A DNA stretch of 35,737 bases. Origin: an uncultured Eubacteriales bacterium. Its GTDB lineage: Bacteria > Bacillota > Clostridia > Oscillospirales > Acutalibacteraceae. Shown here one piece after another: positions 7,457 to 16,727 of this stretch; position 1 is the first letter of the stretch, and every line of letters starts with the position of its first letter. The translations under genes and the position numbers were made by a program. The notes below the pieces were generated by a model. That model saw only the letters and a program-made list of their open reading frames with translations, had not been told where the DNA came from and did not search any database. The stretch spans positions 1 through 35,737 of the forward strand of contig CAKUAQ010000020.1 of assembly GCA_934636435.1 (NCBI GenBank). Direction: 5' to 3'.

Positions 7457-8494
7457 GTGGATTTTGAGGATCGTCCGGACTCGGATCTGGAAAACCGGCT
7501 GCTGTCGGCGGAATATATGCCGGAGGACGATGGGGATAACCCTCTGCGCCCCCGGTCGCTGCGGGAGTATATCGGACAGGAAAAGGTCAAGGAGAATCTG
7601 TCGGTATTCATCGACGCCGCCAAGGTGCGCCATGAGGCACTGGATCATGTGCTGCTGTACGGGCCGCCCGGCTTGGGAAAAACCACGCTGGCGGCGATCA
7701 TCGCCAATGAACTGGGGGTCAATTTCCGCATCACCTCCGGCCCTGCCATCGAGCGTCCCGGCGATCTGGCGGCGATGCTCACCAATCTGGATGAGGGGGA
7801 TGTGCTGTTCGTCGATGAGATCCACCGTCTGCCCCGTTCGGTGGAGGAAATTCTGTATCCGGCGATGGAGGATTTTTCCATTGATATTATGAACGGCAAG
7901 GGGCAGGGGGCTTCCTCCATCCATCTGCCCCTCCAGCATTTCACGCTGGTGGGCGCCACCACCCGGGCGGGGCAGCTGTCGGCGCCCCTGCGGGATCGGT
8001 TCGGCGTGGTGATGCGGCTGGAGCTGTATACGCCGGAGGAGCTGGCGCGTATTGTGCGCCGCAGCGCCAAAATATTGGAGGTGCCCTGCGACGAGGCGGG
8101 GGCGCTGGAGATTGCCACCCGCTCCCGGGGCACGCCCCGGATCGCCAACCGGATGCTCAAGCGGGTGCGGGATTTTGCCCAGCTGCTCAACGACGGCGTC
8201 ATCAACCGGTCGGTGGCGCGACAGGCGCTGGAGCGGATGGAAGTGGATGAGCTGGGGCTGGATTCCGGCGACCGCCGGATGCTCACGGCGATGATTCGGC
8301 ATTATCAGGGCGGTCCGGTGGGGCTGGAGACGCTGGCGGCGATGATCGGCGAGGAGGCGGTCACCATCGAGGATGTGTATGAGCCGTATCTTATGCAGAT
8401 CGGCTTTATTGGGCGCACCCCCCGGGGGCGGGTGGTGCTGCCGGCGGCATATGCCCATCTGGGGCTGGAGCCTCACGGACAACTGATGTTTTGA
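7457..8494 (+). CDS. ruvB: Holliday junction branch migration helicase RuvB
   Basis: Hexameric AAA+ motor that drives branch migration of Holliday junctions with RuvA during recombinational repair. It is 345 aa, near the usual length. Walker A GPPGLGKT is at residues 69-76, Walker B with DEIH at 120-123, and sensor I in LVGATTRAGQLSAPLRDRFG around 170-190. A winged-helix domain is at the C-terminus (VGLETLAAMIGEE, GFIGRTPRGR). The start is a GTG, 6-7 nt after AAAGGAGGG. The partner ruvA is not adjacent, which is unusual. It leads a run of eleven closely spaced plus-strand genes and is 15 bp from glmM. Confidence 0.97.
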   Translation: MDFEDRPDSDLENRLLSAEYMPEDDGDNPLRPRSLREYIGQEKVKENLSVFIDAAKVRHEALDHVLLYGPPGLGKTTLAAIIANELGVNFRITSGPAIERPGDLAAMLTNLDEGDVLFVDEIHRLPRSVEEILYPAMEDFSIDIMNGKGQGASSIHLPLQHFTLVGATTRAGQLSAPLRDRFGVVMRLELYTPEELARIVRRSAKILEVPCDEAGALEIATRSRGTPRIANRMLKRVRDFAQLLNDGVINRSVARQALERMEVDELGLDSGDRRMLTAMIRHYQGGPVGLETLAAMIGEEAVTIEDVYEPYLMQIGFIGRTPRGRVVLPAAYAHLGLEPHGQLMF

Positions 8495-8509
8495 GAAGGA
8501 GATGGCGAA

Positions 8510-9871
8510 ATGGGTCGATTGTTTGGAACCGACGGCGCCCGGGGCGTTGCCAATACGGAGTTAACCTGTGAGCTGGCTATGTCCATCGGACGGGCGGCGG
8601 CGATGGTGCTGATTGAAACGGCGGGGAAGCGCCCCACGGTGGTGATCGGTAAGGATACCCGGGCATCCTCGGATATGCTGGAGGCGGCATTGTGCGCCGG
8701 TCTCTGCTCGGTGGGGGCGGATGTGCTGCTGCTGGGGGTCATTCCTACCCCTGCGGTGGCGTATCTGGTAGGAAAGTATCAGGCGGCGGCGGGCATTATG
8801 ATCTCCGCCTCCCATAACCCCTGCGAATACAACGGCATTAAGCTCTTTGACGGCAACGGCTATAAGCTGCCGGATACCCTGGAGGCGGAGATCGAGGCGA
8901 TTGTGCTGGACGGTAAAAAGACCCCGCCTGCGCCTCTCGGCGGCGAGGTGGGGCGGATCTTGCCGCCCCGCCCGGCGGTGGACGATTATGTGCATCATCT
9001 GCTGCAGGCGGCGCCGGTGGAGCTGCGGGGGATGCGGATTGCCGTGGATTGCGCCAACGGCTCCGCCAGCACCACCGCCCGTAAGCTGTTTTCGACGCTG
9101 GGAGCGGACTGCGTGTATATCAACGACCAGCCCGACGGCACCAATATCAACGACAATTGCGGCTCCACCCATATGGAGGGGCTGACCGAGCTGGTGAAAA
9201 AGCTGCGGTTTACCGCCGGGGTGGCGTTCGACGGCGACGCAGATCGGTGCCTGGCGGTGGACGAAAAGGGTAATCTGCTGGACGGCGACAAGATCATCGC
9301 GGCGCTGGCTTATCACTATAAGCAGCAGGGGCGGCTGCCCGGCGATACCGCCGTGGTGACGGTGATGTCCAATCTGGGCTTTTTCCGGTTCTGCGAGGAG
9401 AAGAATATCCATACCGTATCCACGAAGGTGGGCGACCGGTATGTGCTGGAGGAGATGCGCCGGGAGGGGTATGTGCTGGGCGGCGAGCAGTCCGGGCATA
9501 TCATCCTGTCCCAGTATGCCACCACCGGCGACGGACAGCTCAGCGCCATTCAGCTGCTGAGCATGGCGCGGCAGCATGGCTGGAAGCTGTCCCGGGTGGG
9601 CAGTCTCATGGAGCGCTATCCCCAGGTGATGGTGAATGTGCGGGCGGACGCCGCCCAAAAGCAGAAATTTAACGCCAGCAGGACTTTGCAAAAAGCGGTG
9701 AAAGATGCCGACGCGGGGCTCGGCCGGGACGGCCGGGTGCTGGTGCGGGTTTCCGGCACGGAGCCGCTGGTGCGGGTCATGGTGGAGGGCAAGGACTTCG
9801 ACCAGATCAATGCGCTGGCGCTGGAGCTGGCGGGACAGATCAAGGCGGAGCTGAACGTTCCCGCCGAATAA
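8510..9871 (+). CDS. glmM: phosphoglucosamine mutase
   Basis: Converts glucosamine-6-phosphate to glucosamine-1-phosphate, the step feeding UDP-GlcNAc for peptidoglycan. It is 453 aa, typical. Features are the N-terminal GRLFGTDGARGVAN, the active phosphoserine loop ISASHNP (Ser101), the metal loop DGDADRCL (about residues 241-248) and the C-terminal phosphate-binding RVSGTEPLVRVMVEG. The ATG at 8510 has AAGGAG 7-8 nt upstream. In many Firmicutes glmM closes the cdaA-cdaR-glmM operon, but here it sits with ruvB and cdaA-cdaR lies about 15 kb away. Confidence 0.96.
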   Translation: MGRLFGTDGARGVANTELTCELAMSIGRAAAMVLIETAGKRPTVVIGKDTRASSDMLEAALCAGLCSVGADVLLLGVIPTPAVAYLVGKYQAAAGIMISASHNPCEYNGIKLFDGNGYKLPDTLEAEIEAIVLDGKKTPPAPLGGEVGRILPPRPAVDDYVHHLLQAAPVELRGMRIAVDCANGSASTTARKLFSTLGADCVYINDQPDGTNINDNCGSTHMEGLTELVKKLRFTAGVAFDGDADRCLAVDEKGNLLDGDKIIAALAYHYKQQGRLPGDTAVVTVMSNLGFFRFCEEKNIHTVSTKVGDRYVLEEMRREGYVLGGEQSGHIILSQYATTGDGQLSAIQLLSMARQHGWKLSRVGSLMERYPQVMVNVRADAAQKQKFNASRTLQKAVKDADAGLGRDGRVLVRVSGTEPLVRVMVEGKDFDQINALALELAGQIKAELNVPAE

Positions 9872-9898
9872 AACGGAAAGCGGATAGGACAGACAGGT

Positions 9899-10765
9899 AT
9901 GAGAGCAGCCGAACGGTGGAAAGACTATGAATTGCTGGACGCGTCCCGGGGGGAGCGACTGGAGCGGTGGGGAGACATTCTCCTCATCCGCCCCGACCCC
10001 CAGGTGCTGTGGGATACGCCCCGGCGGGACGACCGCTGGCAGCAGGCGCACGCCCGCTACCATCGCTCCAATACCGGGGGCGGTCAGTGGGAGCGGCTGC
10101 GGCCGCTGCCGGATAGCTGGCAGATCCACTACGACGGACTGACCTTTGCGCTGAAGCCCATGGGCTTTAAGCACACCGGTCTGTTTCCGGAGCAGGCGGT
10201 GAACTGGGATTTAATGCGCAGTCTTATCCGGCAGGCGAACCGCCCCATCCGGGTGCTGAACCTGTTCGGCTATACCGGCGCGGCGACGCTGGCGTGTGTG
10301 GCGGCGGGGGCGCACGTGACCCATGTGGACGCCTCCAAGGGCATGGTGGCGTGGGGCAAAGAAAACGCCGCCCTCAGCGGGCTGGCGGAGCGCCCCATGC
10401 GCTGGCTGGTGGACGATTGCGGCAAGTTTGTGCAGCGGGAGCTGCGGCGGGGCAACACCTACGACGGGATTCTGATGGATCCGCCCTCCTACGGGCGCGG
10501 TCCCGGCGGCGAGGTGTGGAAGCTGGAGGAGCAGATTTATCCGCTGGTGGCGGAATGTGTCCGGCTGCTCAGCGATCGGCCGCTGTTTTTCCTCATCAAT
10601 TCCTATACCACGGGGCTGTCCCCCTCGGTGATGCAATATGTGCTGGGCTCGCTGCTGCCCCGGGGCATCGGCGGACGGCTGGAGGCGGATGAGATCGGGC
10701 TGCCGGTGACCGACAGCGGATTGGTGCTGCCCTGCGGGGCGACGGCGCTGTGGCAGCAGAATTAA
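9899..10765 (+). CDS. class I SAM-dependent methyltransferase, RlmI/COG1092-like
   Basis: A 288-aa methyltransferase of the family that contains 23S rRNA cytosine-C5 methyltransferase RlmI, but short: the N-terminal PUA domain of RlmI is absent. The SAM-binding motif VLNLFGYTGAATLACV lies around residues 120-135, with the acidic HVDASKG strand after it. The catalytic-loop motif DPPSYGRGP is at about 197-205. The N-terminus carries a small beta-rich domain ending in FALKPMGFKHTGLFPEQ, typical of this group. A ribosome site is weak (AGGA, about 10 nt before the ATG). It is 27 bp after glmM and 17 bp before ecfA1. Substrate unproven; rRNA is likely. Confidence 0.8.
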   Translation: MRAAERWKDYELLDASRGERLERWGDILLIRPDPQVLWDTPRRDDRWQQAHARYHRSNTGGGQWERLRPLPDSWQIHYDGLTFALKPMGFKHTGLFPEQAVNWDLMRSLIRQANRPIRVLNLFGYTGAATLACVAAGAHVTHVDASKGMVAWGKENAALSGLAERPMRWLVDDCGKFVQRELRRGNTYDGILMDPPSYGRGPGGEVWKLEEQIYPLVAECVRLLSDRPLFFLINSYTTGLSPSVMQYVLGSLLPRGIGGRLEADEIGLPVTDSGLVLPCGATALWQQN

Positions 10766-10782
10766 GCGGGAGAAGAAACGGT

Positions 10783-11637
10783 ATGTCGATGCTCAGGGCA
10801 GAACAACTGTATTTTCAATATGAGACCGATGGGGAGACCGCCCCGACGGCGCCGGCGGTGCTGCGGGGGGTCGATCTGGCGGTGGAGCCGGGGGAGTTTG
10901 TGGCGCTGCTGGGGCATAACGGCTGCGGCAAATCCACCCTCGCCAAGCAATTCAACGCCATCCTGCTGCCCACCGGCGGGCGGATGCTGGTGGAGGAGCT
11001 GGACACCGCCGACGAGCAGAACACCTATGCCGTGCGGCGGCGGGTGGGGATGGTGCTGCAAAACCCCGATAACCAGCTGGTATCCACGATTGTGGAGGAG
11101 GATGTGGCGTTCGGCCCGGAGAATCTGGGCGTTCCCCCGGAGGAGATCCGCCGGCGGGTGGAGGAGTCACTGAAGGCCGTCGGTATGTGGGAATACCGGG
11201 AGCATTCCCCCCATAAGCTGTCCGGCGGGCAGAAGCAGCGGGTGGCGATCGCCGGGGTGCTGGCGATGCACCCGGACTGTATCGTGCTGGACGAACCCAC
11301 CGCCATGCTGGACCCACAGGGTCGGCAGGAGGTGCTGGACACCGTCTGTCGGCTCAACCGGGAGCGGGGGATGACGGTGGTGCTGATCACCCATTATATG
11401 GAGGAGGCCGCCCGGGCAGACCGGGTGGTGGTGATGGACGACGGGCGGGTGCTGACCGACGGCACCCCCCGGCAGGTGTTCTCCCGCGGAGAAACTCTGC
11501 GGGCGGTGGGGCTGGATGTGCCCCAGCCGACGGCGCTGTGCGGGGCGCTGCGGGCGGCGGGGGTGGATGTGCCCGCCGATGTGCTGACCCCGGAGGAATG
11601 TGCGGCGGCGCTGCTGCCGTTATTGCAGAAAGAGTAA
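10783..11637 (+). CDS. ecfA1: energy-coupling factor transporter ATPase 1
   Basis: ATP-hydrolysing subunit of a group II ECF transporter, which powers vitamin or metal uptake through exchangeable S components. It is 284 aa. Walker A GHNGCGKST is at residues 44-52, the Q-loop in VLQNPDNQ near 93, the signature LSGGQ at 146-150, Walker B ending in Asp170-Glu171 and the H-loop His204. The ATG at 10783 follows GGGAGAAG by 7 nt; an in-frame ATG at 10750 falls inside the previous gene without a ribosome site. ecfA2 and ecfT follow. No S component is in the window, as expected for a shared energising module. Confidence 0.95.
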   Translation: MSMLRAEQLYFQYETDGETAPTAPAVLRGVDLAVEPGEFVALLGHNGCGKSTLAKQFNAILLPTGGRMLVEELDTADEQNTYAVRRRVGMVLQNPDNQLVSTIVEEDVAFGPENLGVPPEEIRRRVEESLKAVGMWEYREHSPHKLSGGQKQRVAIAGVLAMHPDCIVLDEPTAMLDPQGRQEVLDTVCRLNRERGMTVVLITHYMEEAARADRVVVMDDGRVLTDGTPRQVFSRGETLRAVGLDVPQPTALCGALRAAGVDVPADVLTPEECAAALLPLLQKE

Positions 11638-11683
11638 GGATCGAGCGAGCAGTCAATGGATAGAAACAGAAAGGAGGGCGATC

Positions 11684-12547
11684 ATGGCGATACTGGAAAT
11701 GGAGCAGGTGTCCTATACCTATGGTGCCGGGTCGCCCTTTGAGCAGCAGGCGCTGCGGAATGTGAGCTTTCAGACGGTGCCGGGGGAGCTGCTGGGCATC
11801 ATCGGGCATACCGGCTCGGGGAAATCCACCCTTATCCGGCATCTGAACGGACTGCTGCGCCCCTCGGCGGGACAGATCCGCCTGGACGGACAGGATATCT
11901 GGGAGCGCCCCAAGGAGATCCGCTCCATCCGGTTCCGGGTGGGGATGGTGTTTCAATACCCGGAATATCAGCTGTTTGAGGAAACGGTGCAGAAGGATAT
12001 TGCCTTCGGCCCCCGGAATATGGGGCTGCCGGAGGAGGAGATCGACCGGCGGGTGCGGGATGCCGCTGCGCTGGTGGGGCTGGCGCCGGAGCTGCTGGAG
12101 AAATCCCCCTTTGACCTGTCCGGCGGCGAAAAGCGCCGGGCAGCCATCGCCGGTGTGATGGCCATGGAGCCGGAGATACTCATTTTGGATGAGCCTACCG
12201 CCGGATTGGATCCCCGGGGACGGGAACGGGTGTTTGCCATGATCCGGGAATACCGGCGGCAGCGGGATACCACCGTGCTGCTGGTGTCCCACAGCATGGA
12301 GGATGTGGCGCGGCTGGCGGATCGGGTGCTGGTGATGGAACATGGAGCGATCGCTATGCTGGATACCGCTCCGGCGGTGTTTTCCCGGGCAGCGGAGCTG
12401 GAGGCGATGGGGCTGACGGTGCCGGCGGTGACCCGGATCATGCTGCTCCTGCAGCGGGCGGGCGTGCCGGTGGCATCGGATGTGTATACGGTGGAGCAGG
12501 CGTATGCCCGGCTGCTGCCGCTCCTGAAAGGGGGTGCTGCCGGATGA
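11684..12547 (+). CDS. ecfA2: energy-coupling factor transporter ATPase 2
   Basis: Second ATPase of the ECF module, 287 aa, forming a heterodimer with EcfA1. Walker A GHTGSGKST is at residues 41-49, the Q-loop in VFQYPEYQLF (Gln91), the signature LSGGE at 145-149, and Walker B LILDE with Asp169-Glu170. The C-terminal region (about 230-287) carries the extra helices used for dimerisation. The ATG at 11684 has AAAGGAGGG 5-6 nt upstream. The 46-bp gap to ecfA1 holds nothing notable. The stop overlaps the ecfT start (ATGA), implying translational coupling. Confidence 0.95.
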   Translation: MAILEMEQVSYTYGAGSPFEQQALRNVSFQTVPGELLGIIGHTGSGKSTLIRHLNGLLRPSAGQIRLDGQDIWERPKEIRSIRFRVGMVFQYPEYQLFEETVQKDIAFGPRNMGLPEEEIDRRVRDAAALVGLAPELLEKSPFDLSGGEKRRAAIAGVMAMEPEILILDEPTAGLDPRGRERVFAMIREYRRQRDTTVLLVSHSMEDVARLADRVLVMEHGAIAMLDTAPAVFSRAAELEAMGLTVPAVTRIMLLLQRAGVPVASDVYTVEQAYARLLPLLKGGAAG

Positions 12548-13362
12548 TGACGGATATGACCATCGGGCAGTATTATCCCGGTAAATCGCTGCTGCACCGG
12601 ATGGACCCCCGGATGAAGCTGGTGCTGACTCTCCTGTTCATCGTGGTGGTGTTTCTGCCCCGCAACTGGGTGGGGCTGGGGGCGGCGGCGGTGTTTCTGG
12701 CGGTGGTGATCGGGCTGTCCCGGCTGCCGCTGCGATTGATGTGGCGCAGCATCAAGCCGATCCTGCTGCTGGTGCTGTTCACCTCCGTGCTCAACATGTT
12801 CTATGTGACCGGTGGCACACCGCTGCTGGATGTGGGCTTTATCCACATCACCAGCCATGGGGTGTATTCGGCGGTGTTTATCGCCGTCCGGATTTTGTGT
12901 CTCATTCTGGGCAGCTCGCTGCTGACCTATACCACCACCCCCACGGCGCTGACGGACGCCATCGAGTATCTGCTGCGGCCGCTGCGGGTAATCCACGTAA
13001 ATGCTCACGACATCGCCATGATGATGACCATTGCCCTGCGGTTTATCCCTACGCTGATGGAGGAGACGGATAAGATCATGTCCGCCCAAAAGGCGCGGGG
13101 TGCCGATATGGACAGCGGCAATCTGGTGCAGCGGGTGCGGGCGTTGGTGCCGGTGCTGATTCCGCTGTTTGTGTCCTCCTTTCGGCGGGCCTATGAGCTG
13201 GCGATGGCGATGGAATGCCGCTGCTATCAGGGGGGCGAGGGGCGCACCCGGATGAAGCAGCTGCGCACCGCCCCCGGGGATTGGGTGGCGCTGGCGGTGT
13301 ATGTGATGGTGGCGGGCGGTATTCTCTGCCTGAACCGGTATTTCCCGGCGGTATTGACATGA
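12544..13362 (+). CDS. ecfT: energy-coupling factor transporter transmembrane protein EcfT
   Basis: Membrane scaffold that joins EcfA1A2 to substrate-binding S components, 272 aa. About six hydrophobic segments are visible, the first near residues 25-45. The coupling helices contain MSAQKARGADM (canonical A-R-G motif, about 178-188) and MAMECRCYQGGEGRTRMK (about 220-237), where the second A-R-G is replaced by C-R-C. The Arg is kept. The start overlaps ecfA2 by 4 bp. truA follows after 19 bp, the standard Firmicute order, although here the flanking rplQ and rplM are missing. Confidence 0.94.
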   Translation: MMTDMTIGQYYPGKSLLHRMDPRMKLVLTLLFIVVVFLPRNWVGLGAAAVFLAVVIGLSRLPLRLMWRSIKPILLLVLFTSVLNMFYVTGGTPLLDVGFIHITSHGVYSAVFIAVRILCLILGSSLLTYTTTPTALTDAIEYLLRPLRVIHVNAHDIAMMMTIALRFIPTLMEETDKIMSAQKARGADMDSGNLVQRVRALVPVLIPLFVSSFRRAYELAMAMECRCYQGGEGRTRMKQLRTAPGDWVALAVYVMVAGGILCLNRYFPAVLT

Positions 13363-13381
13363 CAGGAAAGGGGACAGAGCG

Positions 13382-14122
13382 GTGCAGCGGCTGATGCTTA
13401 CCTTGCGGTATGACGGTACCGCCTATCACGGCTGGCAGGTGCAGCCCAACGCCCCCACCGTGCAGCAGACCCTGCAGGATGCGGTGGAGCGGGTCACCGG
13501 GGCGCGTTCCGGCTTGATCGGCTGCAGCCGCACCGATGCGGGGGTGCACGCGGATATGTTCTGCTGCACCCTTGACACCGACAGTCCCTTGCGGGATAAT
13601 AAGCTGTGCAGCGCGCTGAATTTTTATTTACCCTCGGATATTGCCGTCTATCGGGCGGCGGCGGTGGCGGCGGATTTTCACCCCCGCTATCAGGCCAAGG
13701 GGAAACGGTATTGCTACCGCATCTGGAACGGGGCGCAGCGCCACCCGTTCTATGACCGCTATGCCATCCACCGCAACCGCCCTCTGGACGAAACAGAGCT
13801 GAACCGGGCGGCGGCGGACTATGTGGGCAGCCACGATTTTGGGGCGTTTTGCGCGGCGGACAGCGATGTGCAGGGCTCGACGGTGCGTACCGTCCGCCGC
13901 TGCGGGGTGGAACGCCGGGGCGAGATGGTGGTGTTTTCCGTAGAGGCGGATGGATTTCTCTATAATATGGTGCGGATCATGGTGGGGACGCTGCTGGACA
14001 TCGCCGACGGACGGATCCCGGCTGACGGCATTCCGGCGATTCTTGCCGGCGGTGACCGCGCTCGGGCGGGGGCGACCGCCCCGGCGAAGGGCCTGTGTTT
14101 GCAAGAGGTCTTTTACGATTGA
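13382..14122 (+). CDS. truA: tRNA pseudouridine(38-40) synthase TruA
   Basis: Isomerises uridines 38-40 in the anticodon arm of many tRNAs. It is 246 aa, the usual size. The catalytic Asp52 lies in CSRTDAGVHA, and RYCYRIWNG and GSHDFGAFCA match the conserved core; FLYNMVRIMVGTLL near the C-terminus is also typical. The start is a GTG, about 9 nt after GAAAGGGG. It is part of the ecfA1-ecfA2-ecfT-truA cluster. Confidence 0.96.
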   Translation: MQRLMLTLRYDGTAYHGWQVQPNAPTVQQTLQDAVERVTGARSGLIGCSRTDAGVHADMFCCTLDTDSPLRDNKLCSALNFYLPSDIAVYRAAAVAADFHPRYQAKGKRYCYRIWNGAQRHPFYDRYAIHRNRPLDETELNRAAADYVGSHDFGAFCAADSDVQGSTVRTVRRCGVERRGEMVVFSVEADGFLYNMVRIMVGTLLDIADGRIPADGIPAILAGGDRARAGATAPAKGLCLQEVFYD

Positions 14123-14141
14123 ATGGAAGGGGGGACAGCCT

Positions 14142-15344
14142 ATGGCCCGCGGACGGGAGCCGGACACGGCGGAGCTGCAGGAGGAACACTCCCGCGAGGT
14201 TGTGCGGTGGCGGCGGAAAAAGAGCGCCCGTCGGCGGCTGCTGCGGCGGCTGTTGGTGCTGACCCTGCTGGTGGCGCTGGTGGCGGTGCTGTGGAATCAC
14301 TGGGACACGCTGGCGCCGGATAAGCTGATTCCCCGCCTGCAGGATTCCCTCAACGACAGCGGCGGCCGCTATCCGGTGGATGTATCCGGCTCCAATGTGA
14401 AAATGCTGGCGCAGAGCCAGAGCTATACCGTGACCCTCAGCGACAGCTACCTGACCTATTATAACAGCGCCGGCAGCGAGCTGACTCGGTATAGCTGCAC
14501 CTATTCCAACGGCTTGCTGGCGCTGGCGGGCAAATATACGCTGGTGGCGGAGCAGGGGGGCAAGCGGTTCCAGCTGCATACCCGCTCCATGACGGTGGCG
14601 GAGGTGACGTCCGCCCGCAGCATTTATGCGGCGGCGGTCAACGAGCAGGGACAGGTGGCACTGCTGACTCAGGGAGCCGACGGGTATGCGGTGGATCTGG
14701 TGGTGTATGATCGGCACGGCACGGTGCTGTATACCCGCAGCCGCAGCCGACAGGCGGTGGCGGTGGCGCTCTCTCCCTCCGGCGGACAGGCGGCCCTTTT
14801 GAGCGTGGAGGCAGTCAATGGCGTGCTGAATACCGTGGTGGAGGCGTTCTCCCTGAAAACAGAGGCGGCCGAGGCACTGTATTCCTATACGGCGGCGGAT
14901 ACGCTGCTGTATCGGCTCAGCTACCTGGAAAACGATCGGCTGGCGGCGGCGGGGGAATCCGGCGTGTATCTCCTGGACGAAGCCACGGCAGCGAACCCTA
15001 CGGTGTTCGCTCTGACCGGGCAGCGTCTGCTCAGCTTCGCCCCCGCAGAGCACGGATTGGCGGCGGCGGTGCGCAGCTACGGCGATACCGGCGGCGGCAC
15101 GGTGATCGTATGGAACAGCCGGGGAGAGGAATGTGTGCGCAGCGATTTCTCGGGGGATCTGCGTAGCTTGACCGGTGACAGCCGAGGCTTTGTGTTGCTG
15201 ACCGACGGCTATGTGCAGAGTATCTCCTATACGACGGTCGGGCAGCCGGTGCCGGTGGCGGCCGACGGACAGCATGCGGTACGGGGCGGCGACGGCGCCG
15301 TGGTGCTGGGACTTAGTGCGTTGCAGACCTATGCTTTGGATTAA
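14142..15344 (+). CDS. DUF5711-like membrane-anchored beta-propeller protein
   Basis: Protein of 400 aa with unknown function. A very basic cytoplasmic N-terminus (RRKKSARRRLLRR, about residues 24-36) precedes one membrane segment (about 35-51). The rest is extracellular and consists of repeated beta-strand units of the type SQSYTVTLSDSYLTYYNSAG and VAVALSPSGGQAALLSVE, consistent with a propeller. The layout and position match clostridial DUF5711 proteins. The ATG at 14142 follows GGAAGGGGGG. It is 19 bp after truA and 23 bp before the cvpA-like gene, so it is probably expressed with envelope genes. The family name is from memory. Confidence 0.7.
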   Translation: MARGREPDTAELQEEHSREVVRWRRKKSARRRLLRRLLVLTLLVALVAVLWNHWDTLAPDKLIPRLQDSLNDSGGRYPVDVSGSNVKMLAQSQSYTVTLSDSYLTYYNSAGSELTRYSCTYSNGLLALAGKYTLVAEQGGKRFQLHTRSMTVAEVTSARSIYAAAVNEQGQVALLTQGADGYAVDLVVYDRHGTVLYTRSRSRQAVAVALSPSGGQAALLSVEAVNGVLNTVVEAFSLKTEAAEALYSYTAADTLLYRLSYLENDRLAAAGESGVYLLDEATAANPTVFALTGQRLLSFAPAEHGLAAAVRSYGDTGGGTVIVWNSRGEECVRSDFSGDLRSLTGDSRGFVLLTDGYVQSISYTTVGQPVPVAADGQHAVRGGDGAVVLGLSALQTYALD

Positions 15345-15367
15345 ATACATAAACGGAGGAATGGACG

Positions 15368-16069
15368 ATGGCAATTATTCTGGATGTAGCTGTGGTGGGC
15401 ATTTTTGCTCTGGCGGTCTATCTGGGCTATAAGCGGGGATTTATTAAAGCGATCTCCAAGCTGGCGGCATTTGTGATCGCCGCCGTGGTGGCGTACCTCT
15501 TCTGCGGGTCGCTGGCGGGCACCGTGTTTGAGCGGGCGATTGCTCCGGCGGTGGAAAAGAGTCTCACCCCGTATCTGGAGAGCGCCGACACGGATGTGAC
15601 GGCGGCAATCGAAGCGGTGAAAGCGAAGCTGCCCGCCTTTGCCCGGGAGCGGCTGGAGGATAAGAGCGGTGCCGGCTCAAGCCTGTCGGTGCTGAAGGGC
15701 GAGTCCAAAACGCCCGCACAGATGGCGGAGGAGTTCACCCGCGGTCCGGTGCGTTCGGCGGCGATGCCTGGACTGAAGATGCTGTGCGCCATTGTGCTGT
15801 TTCTGGTGGCGCTGATTTTGGCGCTGATCGCCATGCGCGCTGTCAACAAGGTATTTCAGCTGCCGGTTCTGCACACACTAAACGGAACGCTCGGCCTGGT
15901 GGCAGGCGTTGTGAACGGGTTGATTCTGGTGATCATTGCGGTGGCGGTGCTGCAAATCGTGGCTGCTGCCGGCAGCGCCGATTCCGCCATCAATCCCACG
16001 GTGATGTCCGAGACCCGTGTGGTGCGGTGGCTGGCGCAGTATAATCCGTTCAGCAACGGTCTGTACTAA
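15368..16069 (+). CDS. CvpA family membrane protein
   Basis: Integral membrane protein of 233 aa. It has the CvpA fold pattern: two N-terminal membrane segments (about residues 3-20 and 28-50) with the family signature YLGYKRGFIKAISKL, a soluble loop (about 55-130), then two more segments (about 136-160 and 172-200). CvpA proteins are linked to colicin V production in E. coli and to envelope stress elsewhere, but the biochemical role is open. GGAGG lies about 8 nt before the ATG. It lies between DUF5711 and pgsA. Confidence 0.82.
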   Translation: MAIILDVAVVGIFALAVYLGYKRGFIKAISKLAAFVIAAVVAYLFCGSLAGTVFERAIAPAVEKSLTPYLESADTDVTAAIEAVKAKLPAFARERLEDKSGAGSSLSVLKGESKTPAQMAEEFTRGPVRSAAMPGLKMLCAIVLFLVALILALIAMRAVNKVFQLPVLHTLNGTLGLVAGVVNGLILVIIAVAVLQIVAAAGSADSAINPTVMSETRVVRWLAQYNPFSNGLY

Positions 16070-16108
16070 AGGCGGCGGAGCGGGAAATTTTCGTATGCGA
16101 GGTGTCGT

Positions 16109-16714
16109 ATGCAGATCTTCAATGTACAATGGAAGTGGAATGTACCCAACGCCCTGTCCCTGCTGCGCCTGGCGCTGGTGCCGACCTTTTCGGCGCTGTA
16201 TCTGCTGGGGCTGGATCATTGGGCGTTCGGCGCGTTGGCATTGTCCGGGGTGACGGATTTTCTGGACGGGTTCATCGCCCGTCGGTTCAATCAGATCACC
16301 GATTGCGGCAAGCTACTGGATCCGCTGGCGGATAAGCTGACGCAGGTGATGGTGGTGATCTGTCTCACCACCCGCTATCCGGAGCTGCTGCCCCTGACCG
16401 TCATCTGCTTTGCCAAGGAGTTGAGCCAGGCGGTGGGCGGTGTGATTCTGCTGCATGGCGGGTGCGCGGTGCGTGGCTCCAAATGGTTCGGTAAGGTGGC
16501 CACGGTGGTATTCTATCTGTGCATGCTGGCGCTGGTGCTGTGGCATGACCGGCTGAATTTCTGGATGGTTGCCGCGCTGATCGGCGTGGCAGCATTGACG
16601 ATGCTGGTGGCGTTTATCGGCTATCTCCGTCTGTTTATTCAGATCCACCGGGAGACGGCGCAGGGCGGATCGTCGATGGCCGCCGCCCCGCATATTGATA
16701 CAGAGAAAGATTGA
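16109..16714 (+). CDS. pgsA: CDP-diacylglycerol--glycerol-3-phosphate 3-phosphatidyltransferase
   Basis: Membrane enzyme of phosphatidylglycerol synthesis, 201 aa. The CDP-alcohol phosphatidyltransferase signature is complete: Asp50, Asp53-Gly54, Ala57-Arg58, Gly67, Asp71 and Asp75 in the spacing DxxDGxxARx8GxxxDxxxD. About five to six hydrophobic segments are visible. The start MQIFNVQWKWNVPNALSLLR is typical for PgsA. The choice of glycerol-3-phosphate as acceptor is inferred from family similarity; cardiolipin-synthase-like members share the motif. The clp gene follows after 13 bp. Confidence 0.88.
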   Translation: MQIFNVQWKWNVPNALSLLRLALVPTFSALYLLGLDHWAFGALALSGVTDFLDGFIARRFNQITDCGKLLDPLADKLTQVMVVICLTTRYPELLPLTVICFAKELSQAVGGVILLHGGCAVRGSKWFGKVATVVFYLCMLALVLWHDRLNFWMVAALIGVAALTMLVAFIGYLRLFIQIHRETAQGGSSMAAAPHIDTEKD

Positions 16715-16727
16715 GGATAATCGACCT

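Noticed and set aside
5459..8482. Very long open frame on the minus strand (about 1000 codons) across the M23 and ruvB genes
   Set aside because: It is antisense to two genes with complete catalytic motifs, is rich in His/Arg/Pro/Gln as expected of a shadow in GC-rich DNA, and has no domain or ribosome site. The same applies to long antisense frames at 16635-19052 and 31750-34467.
16600..16727. CtsR operator upstream of the clp gene
   Set aside because: No GGTCAAA-type heptad repeat is present; the gene follows pgsA by 13 bp without a visible promoter.
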